The notes: generated by a model not told the origin, from the sequence alone. A DNA stretch of 14,343 nucleotides from Dehalococcoidia bacterium (GCA_003562555.1 PWUO01000146.1:1-14343); one strand, 5' to 3'; positions 5,404 to 14,166 are shown, counted from the first letter of the stretch. Numbers and translations: made by a program.

Positions 5404-8400
5404 ATGGAACGACCGTCGAAAGTGCTTGTGATCGGATCCGGCCCCATCATCATCGGCCAGGCTGCGGAGTTCGACTACTCCGGTGCGCAGGCCTGTCGCG
5501 CCCTGCGCGAGGAGGGCATCACTACGGTGCTCGTCAACTCCAACCCCGCCACCATCATGACCGATGAGGGTATTGCGGACATCGTCTATATCGAGCCTTT
5601 GACGGTCGAGGTCATCGAGAGAATCATCCAGAAGGAGAAACCCGACGGGCTGCTGCCTACCCTCGGCGGCCAGACCGGACTGAATCTCGCGGTTGAACTG
5701 GCCGACGCCGGCATACTCGACAAGTACGGGGTCAGAGTCCTGGGCACGCCCATCCAGACGATCAAGGATGCGGAGGAGCGATCGTTGTTCAAGGAGCTTC
5801 TCATCCGCATCGGTGAGCCGGTACCGGAGAGTGCGACGGTTCACTCCGTCGCAGAGGCGAAGGATCTCGCCCAGGCGATTGGACTTCCGCTGATCGTCCG
5901 TCCCTCGTACACGCTTGGCGGCACGGGTGGCGGTATGGCCTACACCATGGAGGAGCTCGAAGCGGTTACCGAGAACGGCCTCGCGTGCAGCATGAGTGGG
6001 GAGGTCCTTGTCGAGCGCTGCCTCGCCGGCTGGAAGGAACTTGAGTTCGAAGTCATGCGCGATGCTGCCGATACCTGCATCACCATCTGTTGCATGGAGA
6101 ACATGGACCCGATGGGGGTGCATACTGGCGACAGCATTGTCGTGGCACCGAGCCAGACCCTTACTGATCGCGAGTATCAGACGCTGAGGTCCGCCAGCAT
6201 TCGTATCATTCGTGCGCTCGGCATCGAGGGAGGCTGTAACATCCAGTTCGCCCTCACGCCGCACCCGATGGTCGCCAGGCACTGGGCACCCGACCAGTTG
6301 GGGGTGCAGGGAAGTCAGTACTACGTCATCGAGGTAAATCCCCGCGTGAGCCGCAGCTCGGCGCTGGCGAGTAAGGCGACCGGTTACCCGATCGCCCGTG
6401 TTACCGCCAAGGTGGCGACGGGAAAACGACTCGACGAGATACCCAATACGATCACGGGCAAGACGCTTGCCTCGTTCGAGCCTGCGATCGATTATATCGT
6501 CGCCAAGATCCCACGCTGGCCGTTCGACAAGTTCGCGATGGGCGACAGGATAACCGGGAGTCAGATGAAGGCTACCGGTGAGGTAATGGCCATCGGGCGC
6601 ACCTTCGAATCCGCGCTGCAGAAGGCGGTGCGTTCGCTTGAGGTCGGCAAGAAGACACTCCTCTGGGAGGACCCCGACTGGGGCAAGGAGGGTGGTATCG
6701 ATGGTTACCCGCTCTATCCCAATGACCTGCGGCTCTGGGCGCTCCTCGGGGCCTTGCGGCGTGGCACATCAGATGATGAGATGTGCCGCATCACCGGTAT
6801 CGATCCGTGGTTCATCCAGAAGCTTCGCAACATACTCGACATGGAGAAGAAGTTGCTGGGTGGTGAGCTTTCACCGGAACTGATGAGAGCCGCGAAGCGT
6901 ATGGGCTTCACTGATGAGAGCATCGGTGTGCTCGCGGACCGCCTGCCGGAGCAGGTACGTGAGGTCCGAAAACAATGGGGTATCGTGCCCGTGTACAAGA
7001 CAGTGGACACCTGCGCTGCAGAGTTCGCTGCTGAGACTCCGTACTTCTATAGCACGTATGAGGATGAAAACGAGGCGACACCACTGGATGGCCCGAAGGC
7101 GGTCGTCATTGGTAGTGGTCCGATTCGAATCGGGCAGGGGATAGAGTTCGACTATTGCTGTGTTCATTCCGCCTGGGCTTTGCAGGAGATGGGTATCAAG
7201 AGCATCATCGTGAACTCCAACCCGGAGACGGTGTCCACGGATTTCGATACGAGCGACCGGCTCTACTTCGAGGCGCTGGATGAAGAGAGCATGCGGAACA
7301 TCCTCGAGAACGAAGGTGCGGACGTGTCCCCTTCTATCGTCCAGTTCGGAGGTCAGACCGCCATCAATATGGCATGGCCCCTGCAGCGAAACAACTTGCC
7401 CTTCCTCGGCTCCGGCGCCGAGGCCATCGATATTGCTGAGGACAGACGACGGTTCGAGGATTTCCTCGAGCGCCTTGGCGTTCCGCAGCCTCCCGGAGCC
7501 GGTGTGACGACCATCGAAGAGGCGATGGGTGTTGCCCGCAATCTTGGCTATCCGCTGCTTGTACGTCCCAGCTACGTGCTGGGTGGCCGGGCGATGGAGA
7601 TCGTGTACAACGAGACCGAACTCATCCGCTATCTCGTCATGGCGCTGGATCTTGACAGTCGGCACCCGGTGCTGATCGACAAGTATCTCCTCGGCAAGGA
7701 GGTCGAGGTTGATGCCATCTGTGATGGCGAGCAGGTGCTCATCCCGGGTGTGATGGAGCACATCGAGCGCGCGGGCGTCCATAGCGGCGACTCTATCGCG
7801 GTGTACCCCGGCGTCAACCTCACGGAGGGAGAGGTCGAGACGATGCTCGACTACACAACCCGCATCGGAGTGGCGCTCGGTGTCCGGGGTCTTATCAACG
7901 TGCAGATGGTCATTGTTCGTGAAGACGGGAAGTCCTCCGTGTACGTCCTCGAGGTCAATCCTCGAAGCAGCCGGACTGTTCCGTTCATGTCAAAAGTCAC
8001 CGGCGTCCCGATGGTAAGGCTTGCCACTAAGATCATGGCGGGCATGTCGCTCAGGGACCAGGGATACTCTGGTGGTCTGTGGAAGAAGAGCCGACTGGTA
8101 GGCATCAAGGCCCCCGTGTTCTCTATGTCCAAGCTCATCGGTGTCGACAACTACCTTGGGCCTGAGATGAAGTCCACGGGCGAGGTGATGGGCATAGATT
8201 TCGATCTTCCCGGCGCGCTCACTAAGGCGCTTATCGCGTCAAATCTGATGCTGCCGCCGAAGGGCAGCGTACTGTTGAGTATTGCCGATCGAGACAAGAC
8301 CGAGGCACTTCCACTGGTCAAGCGGTTGCACGAGTATGGCTACGGGCTGCACGCGACGGAAGGTACCGCCGCCATGATCGCAGCACTCGGCATGCCGGTG

Positions 8401-8667
8401 CAGATGGTGACGAAGAAGCTGCGCGAGGGACATCCTAACGTGCTGGATGTGATTCGCGATTCTTCCGTACACGCGGTCGTGAATACGATCACGGGTGGTC
8501 GACTGGCACTCAAGGATGGCTTCGCGATCCGCCGCGCGGCGGTAGAGCACCGCATCCCCTGCTACACATCGCTCGATACGCTGCAGGTCGTGCTCGATGC
8601 GGTCACAGCCGCAGGTCGCACGTACAGCGTGGAACGCATGGAGACATACCTTAACCGGAGGAAGTAG
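5404..8667 (+). CDS. carB: Carbamoyl-phosphate synthase large subunit
   Basis: Makes carbamoyl phosphate from bicarbonate, ATP and ammonia, the ammonia normally coming from the CarA glutaminase. The usual two halves are present: first VLVIGSGPIIIGQA near residue 8, ATP-grasp with GGTGGGMAY near 172 and EVNPRVSRSS near 310; second VVIGSGPIRIGQGIEFDY near 565, LGGRAMEIVY, EVNPRSSRT; then the MGS-like allosteric domain from about 950, where UMP and ornithine act in E. coli. I chose ATG 5404 (1087 residues) because AGGAG (5391-5395) is eight bases upstream. ATG 5398 would give an ATGA overlap with pyrC but leaves only two bases after the Shine-Dalgarno. Residues about 285-304 hold an insertion of some 14 residues against E. 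coli, just before the YYVIEVNPR strand. carA is not adjacent. Confidence 0.97.
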   Translation: MERPSKVLVIGSGPIIIGQAAEFDYSGAQACRALREEGITTVLVNSNPATIMTDEGIADIVYIEPLTVEVIERIIQKEKPDGLLPTLGGQTGLNLAVELADAGILDKYGVRVLGTPIQTIKDAEERSLFKELLIRIGEPVPESATVHSVAEAKDLAQAIGLPLIVRPSYTLGGTGGGMAYTMEELEAVTENGLACSMSGEVLVERCLAGWKELEFEVMRDAADTCITICCMENMDPMGVHTGDSIVVAPSQTLTDREYQTLRSASIRIIRALGIEGGCNIQFALTPHPMVARHWAPDQLGVQGSQYYVIEVNPRVSRSSALASKATGYPIARVTAKVATGKRLDEIPNTITGKTLASFEPAIDYIVAKIPRWPFDKFAMGDRITGSQMKATGEVMAIGRTFESALQKAVRSLEVGKKTLLWEDPDWGKEGGIDGYPLYPNDLRLWALLGALRRGTSDDEMCRITGIDPWFIQKLRNILDMEKKLLGGELSPELMRAAKRMGFTDESIGVLADRLPEQVREVRKQWGIVPVYKTVDTCAAEFAAETPYFYSTYEDENEATPLDGPKAVVIGSGPIRIGQGIEFDYCCVHSAWALQEMGIKSIIVNSNPETVSTDFDTSDRLYFEALDEESMRNILENEGADVSPSIVQFGGQTAINMAWPLQRNNLPFLGSGAEAIDIAEDRRRFEDFLERLGVPQPPGAGVTTIEEAMGVARNLGYPLLVRPSYVLGGRAMEIVYNETELIRYLVMALDLDSRHPVLIDKYLLGKEVEVDAICDGEQVLIPGVMEHIERAGVHSGDSIAVYPGVNLTEGEVETMLDYTTRIGVALGVRGLINVQMVIVREDGKSSVYVLEVNPRSSRTVPFMSKVTGVPMVRLATKIMAGMSLRDQGYSGGLWKKSRLVGIKAPVFSMSKLIGVDNYLGPEMKSTGEVMGIDFDLPGALTKALIASNLMLPPKGSVLLSIADRDKTEALPLVKRLHEYGYGLHATEGTAAMIAALGMPVQMVTKKLREGHPNVLDVIRDSSVHAVVNTITGGRLALKDGFAIRRAAVEHRIPCYTSLDTLQVVLDAVTAAGRTYSVERMETYLNRRK

Positions 8668-9512
8668 TGCTTCAATTGACAGCGGCTGTGCGTCACTCCG
8701 AGTTCGTCGGTCCTGAGACGGTTTTGCAGGTGCTGGACGCACCATCGATTGCGTCCCAGGTTCGGCCGGGACAGTTCGTGATGGTGCGGTGTGGCGGACT
8801 GCCGCTCAGGAGGCCCCTGAGCATTCACGCAGCGTCCGGGGACCGTATTGCGTTGCTGTTTCGGGTTGCCGGAACCGGAACGGAGTTACTCTCACGTGTC
8901 GAACAGGGTTGCACGGTCGAGCTCACCGGTCCGCTCGGCAACGGATATACGGTGCCGTCGGTGACTGGCCGCGTCGTCCTGGTGGCGGGAGGAATGGGTA
9001 TCGCCCCGCTGTGCTTCCTCGCGGCAAGTCTCGCAGGGCGCCGTGAAGTGATACTGGTGCATGGCGTACGCTGCTCACGCGACCTCTATCAGATACCTGC
9101 CGCGCTGCGCGAACTGGTTCAGGATGTGGAAGCCCTCGACAATGTGAAGTGGCTGCAGGCAACTGATGACGGGTCTGCCGGCGCATTCGGCTCGGCGCTC
9201 GAGGTGGCTCTTCCGCTTCTGGAGGAAGCTGCGCAGGTGTACCTCTGCGGTCCCCATGGCATGTGTGTCGCTGCGCACGGGTTCGCCTCCGGGAATGGCG
9301 ACATAACACATCAGCTTTCATCGGTGTCCTGTTCTCCACGTATGCGTGAACTCCTCGTATCTGCGGAGGTGTCTCTCGAAGTCCGCATGGGCTGTGGCGT
9401 TGGCGCGTGCTATGCCTGCTCCATACCGACGCTCCAGGGGCGCAGGAAGGTGTGTACCGACGGTCCGGTGTTCAGGTTTGGCGACGTTGTGTGGGAGGAT
9501 ATCTGTACCTGA
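8667..9512 (+). CDS. pyrK: Dihydroorotate dehydrogenase B, electron-transfer subunit
   Basis: FAD and [2Fe-2S] protein that passes electrons from the FMN subunit PyrDB to NAD+. Visible are the FAD motif RRPLS (48-52), GNGY (91-94), the pyridine-nucleotide region VAGGMGIAP (106-114), CGPHGM (194-199), and the iron-sulfur ligands C243-x4-C248-x2-C251-x11-C263. Length 281 fits the family (about 250-290). The start is GTG 8667, sharing one base with the carB TAG, with GGAGGA four bases upstream. No other start fits that Shine-Dalgarno. The partner pyrD is not in the window, although it usually sits beside pyrK; it must lie elsewhere or another oxidoreductase serves. All ligands are intact, so the protein looks functional. 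Confidence 0.93.
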   Translation: MLQLTAAVRHSEFVGPETVLQVLDAPSIASQVRPGQFVMVRCGGLPLRRPLSIHAASGDRIALLFRVAGTGTELLSRVEQGCTVELTGPLGNGYTVPSVTGRVVLVAGGMGIAPLCFLAASLAGRREVILVHGVRCSRDLYQIPAALRELVQDVEALDNVKWLQATDDGSAGAFGSALEVALPLLEEAAQVYLCGPHGMCVAAHGFASGNGDITHQLSSVSCSPRMRELLVSAEVSLEVRMGCGVGACYACSIPTLQGRRKVCTDGPVFRFGDVVWEDICT

Positions 9513-9928
9513 TGGTTACGACGCATGAGCTGTCCGTGCAAACCAGGGGAGATGGTGATGTGCTCAACCTCACCGGGCAACTGGGGAGCTGTGTGCATCG
9601 CTCCGGTGTGACATCGGGCATCGTTGTCGTCGCGGTTATCGGGTCCACTGCAGGAATCACTACGATAGAGTATGAGCCGGGGCTGGTCGCCGATATTCGC
9701 ACCGCGTTCGACAGGATCGCCCCTACGGGCGTGGCATACGAACATGACAGCCGCTGGGGTGATGGCAACGGACATGCCCACGTGCGTGCCTCGATGCTGG
9801 GACCTTCGGTTGCCCTGCCACTGGTAGATGGGAAGATGGCGCTGGGAACCTGGCAGCAGGTGGTGCTGGTCGATTTTGAGACGCGCCCGCGTACGCGTCA
9901 CATCGTCGTGCAGATCATGGGCGAGTAG
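9512..9928 (+). CDS. yjbQ: YjbQ family protein (UPF0047)
   Basis: A 138-residue protein of the widespread YjbQ family, for which weak thiamine-phosphate synthase activity has been described and whose true role is unsettled. Family features in order: GSTAGITTIEYEPG (44-57), YEHD (76-79), the GDGNGHAH box (83-90) that forms the putative metal/active site, ASMLGPSVALPLVDG (93-107), LGTWQQVVLVDF (111-122), and the closing VVQIMGE. It has the GSTA form of the first motif where E. coli YjbQ has HTSA; I remember this as a subfamily trait, not a loss. ATG 9512 shares one base with the pyrK stop. The nearest Shine-Dalgarno, GGGAGGA, is about 13 bases away, so coupling to pyrK is likely. An upstream in-frame start at 9407 lies inside pyrK and was discarded. 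It is the last gene of the operon. Confidence 0.9.
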   Translation: MVTTHELSVQTRGDGDVLNLTGQLGSCVHRSGVTSGIVVVAVIGSTAGITTIEYEPGLVADIRTAFDRIAPTGVAYEHDSRWGDGNGHAHVRASMLGPSVALPLVDGKMALGTWQQVVLVDFETRPRTRHIVVQIMGE

Positions 9929-9937
9929 CTGCCAACG

Positions 9938-10513
9938 CTACAACTGCCGGTTGCCTCGAATCAGCGACATGAACTCGGCCCTCGTCGCTGCCTTGGTGCG
10001 GAATGTGCCCCTCACCGCGGATGTCACAATGGTCGTGCCCGGCTTGCGCACGCCACGCATCACCATGCAGAGGTGTTCCGCTTCTATGACCACGGCGGCT
10101 CCGTCCGGGTCCAGCGCGTCGAAGATGGAATCGGCTATCTGTCGAGTCATCCGCTCCTGCAGTTGGGGCCGTCTCGTGATGACGTCCACCACGCGCGCGA
10201 GCTTGCTGATGCCCACCACCTTGCCCTCATCTCCCGGGATGTAGCCTACATGTGCCACGCCGAAGAACGGGAGCAGGTGGTGCTCACACATTGAGTAGAA
10301 CGGAATGTCGCGGGCGATGATCATCTCCTGGTGGCCCTCGTCGAAGCTCACCGACAGTTCGGCACAAGGGTCCTTGCCCAGTCCGGAAAACAGCTCGGCG
10401 TACATTTCAGCCACCCGACGCGGCGTGTCGGCCAGTCCCTCGCGATTCGGATCCTCTCCTATTGCGGCGAGCAGGGCTCGTGTTGCGTCCTTGATTGCGT
10501 CAGCTTGCACCAT
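9938..10513 (-). CDS. folE: GTP cyclohydrolase I
   Basis: Converts GTP to 7,8-dihydroneopterin triphosphate plus formate, entry to folate and other pterins. The 191-residue sequence carries SMCEHHLLPF (74-83), GISKLARVVD (101-110), QLQERMTRQIA (117-127) and EHLCMVMRGV (146-155). The zinc ligands by homology with E. coli C110, H113 and C181 are C76, H79 and C149; all are present, so this is the zinc-dependent type IA enzyme. Start ATG 10513 has GAGAGG with a short 3-base gap. It lies 33 bases after thrC and is probably last in the foldase-hom-thrC-folE transcript. Its stop is only nine bases from the yjbQ stop on the other strand. Confidence 0.96.
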   Translation of the reverse strand: MVQADAIKDATRALLAAIGEDPNREGLADTPRRVAEMYAELFSGLGKDPCAELSVSFDEGHQEMIIARDIPFYSMCEHHLLPFFGVAHVGYIPGDEGKVVGISKLARVVDVITRRPQLQERMTRQIADSIFDALDPDGAAVVIEAEHLCMVMRGVRKPGTTIVTSAVRGTFRTKAATRAEFMSLIRGNRQL

Positions 10514-10546
10514 GTACCTCTCGGTTTCGTAGAGTCGGGCAGGGAG

Positions 10547-11596
10547 TCAACTGAACAGCGCACGTTGCACGGATTCAAGATCGGCCGGAAGCTGCATTGG
10601 CGGTTCCGCGTACTTCGCGGGAAGACCGGGGTCTTTGAGTCCGTGTCCTGTGAATACGCACACGATGCGAGCGCGTGAGTAGTCGTTCTCAGTCGACAGC
10701 TTGATCAGCCCGGCAAGTGACGCCGCCGAAGCTGGCTCGATGAAGAGGCCTTCCGATCTCGCCACGCGCCGGTAGGCATCCATGATCTCATCGTCCGTTA
10801 CCGCCCGAATCACACCGCCGGACTCGTCGCGCGCAGCCTCTGCCTGCTTCCAGCTCGCAGGGTTGCCGATCCGGATGGCAGTGGCGATGGTTTCCGGGTG
10901 CTCGATCGGCCTTCCCTCGACTATTGGCGCGGCACCCGCAGCCTGGAACCCCATCATCCGCGGTTTGATCGTGGACTTGCCAATCCTCTCGTATTCCACG
11001 AATCCCTTCCAGTAGGCTGTGATGTTGCCCGCGTTGCCCACGGGAATGAACAGGAAATCAGGGGCGTCGCCAAGTTCATCCACCACCTCGAACGCGGCCG
11101 TCTTCTGCCCCTCGATTCGGTGTGGATTGAGTGAGTTGACCAGTGCCACCGGGTGCGACTCCGACAGCTTGCGCACGATGGTCAGAGCCTCGTCGAAGTT
11201 GCCCTTCACCTCGATGATGCGGGCGCCATACACGATCGCCTGGGCCAGCTTGCCGATGGCGATCTTGCCCTCCGGGATGACCACCAGCGTTTCCAGACCG
11301 AACCGTGCTCCGTAAGCGGCGGCAGACGCACTTGTGTTGCCGGTCGAGGCGCAGATGATCCGCGTGCTTCCCGCCTCAACCGCCTTGGCCACAGCCATCA
11401 CCATGCCACGGTCCTTGAACGATCCCGTGGGGTTGCACCCCTCGAACTTGAAGTAGAGCTCACCCACGCCCAACTCGTGCTCCAGCGTGTGCGAGCGCAC
11501 CAGGGGCGTGTCTCCTTCTCCCAGTGTGATAATCGGCGTTGCCGGAGTGACCGGCAGAAGATCGCGATATCGTGCAAGCACGCCCAACTTGTTCAT
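10547..11596 (-). CDS. thrC: Threonine synthase
   Basis: PLP enzyme that turns O-phosphohomoserine into threonine, the step after homoserine kinase. The PLP lysine is K61 in GCNPTGSFKDRGM, the phosphate/substrate loop is ASTGNTSASAAAYG (83-96), and PVGNAGN lies in the middle. The 349-residue length fits the compact bacterial class (about 350) rather than the longer E. coli-like one. I chose ATG 11596 because GGAG is nine bases upstream. An upstream TTG at 11620 would add eight residues but runs over that Shine-Dalgarno. It follows hom by 34 bases, so the two are probably co-transcribed. Homoserine kinase (thrB) is not in the window. Confidence 0.96.
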   Translation of the reverse strand: MNKLGVLARYRDLLPVTPATPIITLGEGDTPLVRSHTLEHELGVGELYFKFEGCNPTGSFKDRGMVMAVAKAVEAGSTRIICASTGNTSASAAAYGARFGLETLVVIPEGKIAIGKLAQAIVYGARIIEVKGNFDEALTIVRKLSESHPVALVNSLNPHRIEGQKTAAFEVVDELGDAPDFLFIPVGNAGNITAYWKGFVEYERIGKSTIKPRMMGFQAAGAAPIVEGRPIEHPETIATAIRIGNPASWKQAEAARDESGGVIRAVTDDEIMDAYRRVARSEGLFIEPASAASLAGLIKLSTENDYSRARIVCVFTGHGLKDPGLPAKYAEPPMQLPADLESVQRALFS

Positions 11597-11630
11597 CTGC
11601 GAATGCTCCTGTTGTGCCAACGTGCAGCCG

Positions 11631-12920
11631 TCAGTGCTCCACGCGAATCAGCGCGCAGACGCGATTGATGAGCGGGAGCGCGGCGAGCTCGCCGACGGCT
11701 GACTGTACGGACTGCTCTCGTGAGGGGTGGGTGAGTATGACGACCTGTGCGGTCTGTGCGACCGGATCGAGTTCCTTCTGAATGACTGCGGAGATGCTGA
11801 CGCGGTGCTCCCCGAGCACACGGCCTATCTGTGCCAGCACGCCCGGCTGATCCATCACCGAGAGCCGGAAGTAGTAACGTGTCTCGATGTCGGCCATTGG
11901 CATTACCGGAATGCGCCGGTTTAGCTCCATACGTGGCCTGATGATTCCGCCCATGGCGATGTTGCGTGCGATCGTAAGTACGTCCGCCACCACAGTGCTT
12001 GAGGTAGGCCCTCCTCCCGCACCCCTGCCGTAGAACACCAGCGTTCCCACGAGGTCGCCGTCAATTTGAACTGCGTTGAAGACACCGTCAACGGTCGCCA
12101 GCTGGTTGTCGAGCGGCGTGAGTGCCGGATGCACTCGTGTCTCGAGCGCGGCTCCCCGCTGCCGGGCGATCGCAAGGAGCTTCACGGCGTAGCCAAGTTC
12201 GTGCGCGTACGTGAAGTCCTTCGGGTCCAGTCCGGAGATGCCCTCGCGGTAGACATCCGACGGACGCACGGGGGTGTGGAACGCCAGGCTCGCCAGTATG
12301 GCCAGCTTGTATGCGGCATCGATGCCCTCGACGTCGTTCGTGGGGTCGGGCTCGGCGTACCCGAGGTCCTGCGCCTGGCGCAGGGCGTCGCCGTATGGGA
12401 GGTCCTCTTTCGCCATTTTGGTAAGGATGAAGTTCGTCGTGCCGTTCACTATGGCGTGAATGGCCTGAATCTCGTTGGCAGCCAGGTCCTGCTGCAGCGG
12501 CGAGAGCACCGGGATCCCGCTGCACACGCTCGCCTCGTACCTCAGGTCTACCTGGTGCTCGGTCGCGAGCGAGAGCAGCCGGTAGCCGTTCTTGGCGATG
12601 ACCTCCTTGTTCGCCGTCACCACGTGCTTGTTGCCGCTGATGGCGCGTCGCATGTAGTCGAGTGCGGGTTGCTCACCTCCCACCAGCTCGATGACGATGC
12701 TGATGGATGGATCATTGAAGATGTCGTCAGGATTAGTCGTAAGAAGTCCGGCAGGGAACGCGTAGGGGCGCTGCTTGCTCAAATCTCGTACAAGGGCCTT
12801 CTTCAACGTGACCGATGCGCCGACCTGCTCCGACAATCGTGCGGAGCGGTCAAGAAGTACATGCGCGACCTCGCTGCCGACTACGCCAAGGCCCAGTAGC
12901 CCGACCCCTATCTCGCGCAT
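11631..12920 (-). CDS. hom: Homoserine dehydrogenase with C-terminal ACT domain
   Basis: NAD(P)H-dependent reduction of aspartate semialdehyde to homoserine, the branch point to threonine and methionine. Domains: Rossmann GLLGLGVVGS (7-16), TANKEVIAKNG (102-112), NGTTNFILTKM (159-169), YAEPDPTNDVEGIDAAYKLAILASLAF split around 188-214 with the catalytic Asp/Lys region, then YGRGAGGGPTSS (297-308). An ACT domain fills about 348-428 (RLSVMDQPGVLAQIG), the usual site of threonine feedback. Length is 429. I chose ATG 12920, five bases after AGGAG. A GTG at 12926 overlaps the Shine-Dalgarno itself and is unlikely. The gene lies 31 bases after the foldase gene and 34 before thrC. Confidence 0.96.
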   Translation of the reverse strand: MREIGVGLLGLGVVGSEVAHVLLDRSARLSEQVGASVTLKKALVRDLSKQRPYAFPAGLLTTNPDDIFNDPSISIVIELVGGEQPALDYMRRAISGNKHVVTANKEVIAKNGYRLLSLATEHQVDLRYEASVCSGIPVLSPLQQDLAANEIQAIHAIVNGTTNFILTKMAKEDLPYGDALRQAQDLGYAEPDPTNDVEGIDAAYKLAILASLAFHTPVRPSDVYREGISGLDPKDFTYAHELGYAVKLLAIARQRGAALETRVHPALTPLDNQLATVDGVFNAVQIDGDLVGTLVFYGRGAGGGPTSSTVVADVLTIARNIAMGGIIRPRMELNRRIPVMPMADIETRYYFRLSVMDQPGVLAQIGRVLGEHRVSISAVIQKELDPVAQTAQVVILTHPSREQSVQSAVGELAALPLINRVCALIRVEH

Positions 12921-12951
12921 CGTCACTCCTCTGTGCGATTGCCACCGCGCG

Positions 12952-14166
12952 TTACATGGCGCGCTGGATCGCCCACTGCTTCTTCTCGGTGGTCAGCAGG
13001 TCCTCGATGACTGCCTGCTGGCTTAGCTGCGTGTACCATTCGTCGAAGGCGGTGGAGGCAAGTGCATCCGCCACGCTGTCCGAAGGGGCGCGCTCTTCGC
13101 GCTCAAGCAGCCGAACCACCCAGTGCCCTCCGGATGTGGGAACCTCAGTCTCACGGATTGGTTCGCTGACGACGCCCAGCTCCAAGTCGAACGCCACCGC
13201 GTCGAATGCTTCCGTAACCGCGTCATCGGGAGTGAACCATCCGAAGTCGCCGCCCTCCGCCATGTCGTAGATCTGCGAGTACTGCTGGGCAACGGTCGCG
13301 AAGTCCTCCGTCTCCAGCCGCTCCCTGGCCCTCTGTGCTTCCTCAAGGTTTGCGGCAAGGATGGCACGCACGTGTATCGCACCCGCATCATCCCGGTCGA
13401 TTACCTCGAGCAGCCAGTATCCCACGTTCTTGGACGCGGTCGGATCGTGTATGACCGCAGTGCCGTTGGGCGGCAATGTCCTGCAAGCCTGGGCAACTTC
13501 GCTGTTGGCGAGCAGCTCGTACGGTACCCAGTCCTGCACCACAGGAATGTTCGGGTTGGCAGAGTGCGCTTCACTAAGGTCGACCATGGAAGCCCCGCCT
13601 GCCAGTGCAGCCTCAACTTGCGTGGCGACCGACCGGCTCTCAACGAGCATGATCTCGAAGCGAACCTGCTCAATCTGTGCGGGAATCTGTGCCCTCAGGT
13701 GCTCATGAAGCTGGGTGCTTGCAAGCGAAACCTCCACGAGGTCTCGCATCATACGGGTGTCCTTCACATCTGCGGACTTCAATTCCTCTCTGATCTCCGC
13801 AGAGGAGATGACAATGCCCTCGGCTGCGGCTCCCTGGCGCACGATCTCGTCGCGAATGATCTGCGACTTGATGCTGTCCGCGATCACGTTCATCTGAGAC
13901 GGATCTACGCTTCCCGAATACACTTCAAGTGCATCCACGTAGTATCCCATTGTGAAAGAGCGCCCGTTGACTCGCAGGATGGTCTCGTTCATCGGGGCGA
14001 TGCGGTCTATGTACAGGCCGATTGCCACAACGAGCACGATGACGCCCAGGAAGACGGCGCCGCCGATGGCGATCATCCTCTGCCTGCGGGCGTGCTTCTG
14101 GAACTTGGATTCTGCGTGGCTGGAGAGCGGGATGTGGGGCTTGTGGTGGTGTCGCTTTTTCGTCAT
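12952..14166 (-). CDS. Membrane-anchored SurA/PpiC-type peptidyl-prolyl isomerase (foldase)
   Basis: Predicted extracytoplasmic chaperone/isomerase of 404 residues. A short basic, histidine-rich cytoplasmic start (KKRHHHKPH) leads to one membrane segment at about 31-53 with arginines on its inner side and no lipobox, so it is membrane-anchored, unlike lipoprotein PrsA. Residues 60-165 form a helical SurA-like N domain (VNGRSFTMGYYVDALEVY onwards). Two parvulin-like repeats follow: 168-258, rather degenerate, and 264-355 with HVRAILAA, ATVAQQYSQ, GGDFGWFT and HWVVRLLE, which is clearer. A C-terminal helix (370-404) closes it. Catalytic competence is uncertain. ATG 14166 has GAGG ten bases upstream. 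It heads a probable transcript with hom, thrC and folE. The architecture resembles foldases I remember from Dehalococcoidia. Confidence 0.85.
   Translation of the reverse strand: MTKKRHHHKPHIPLSSHAESKFQKHARRQRMIAIGGAVFLGVIVLVVAIGLYIDRIAPMNETILRVNGRSFTMGYYVDALEVYSGSVDPSQMNVIADSIKSQIIRDEIVRQGAAAEGIVISSAEIREELKSADVKDTRMMRDLVEVSLASTQLHEHLRAQIPAQIEQVRFEIMLVESRSVATQVEAALAGGASMVDLSEAHSANPNIPVVQDWVPYELLANSEVAQACRTLPPNGTAVIHDPTASKNVGYWLLEVIDRDDAGAIHVRAILAANLEEAQRARERLETEDFATVAQQYSQIYDMAEGGDFGWFTPDDAVTEAFDAVAFDLELGVVSEPIRETEVPTSGGHWVVRLLEREERAPSDSVADALASTAFDEWYTQLSQQAVIEDLLTTEKKQWAIQRAM

Noticed and set aside
9407..9511. yjbQ start at 9407
   Set aside because: The extra 35 residues lie inside pyrK in another frame and do not belong to the family; family similarity begins after ATG 9512.
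11597..11620. thrC start at TTG 11620
   Set aside because: It would place the good Shine-Dalgarno inside the gene; ATG 11596 fits it.
12921..12926. hom start at GTG 12926
   Set aside because: The GTG overlaps the AGGAG motif; ATG 12920 is correctly spaced.
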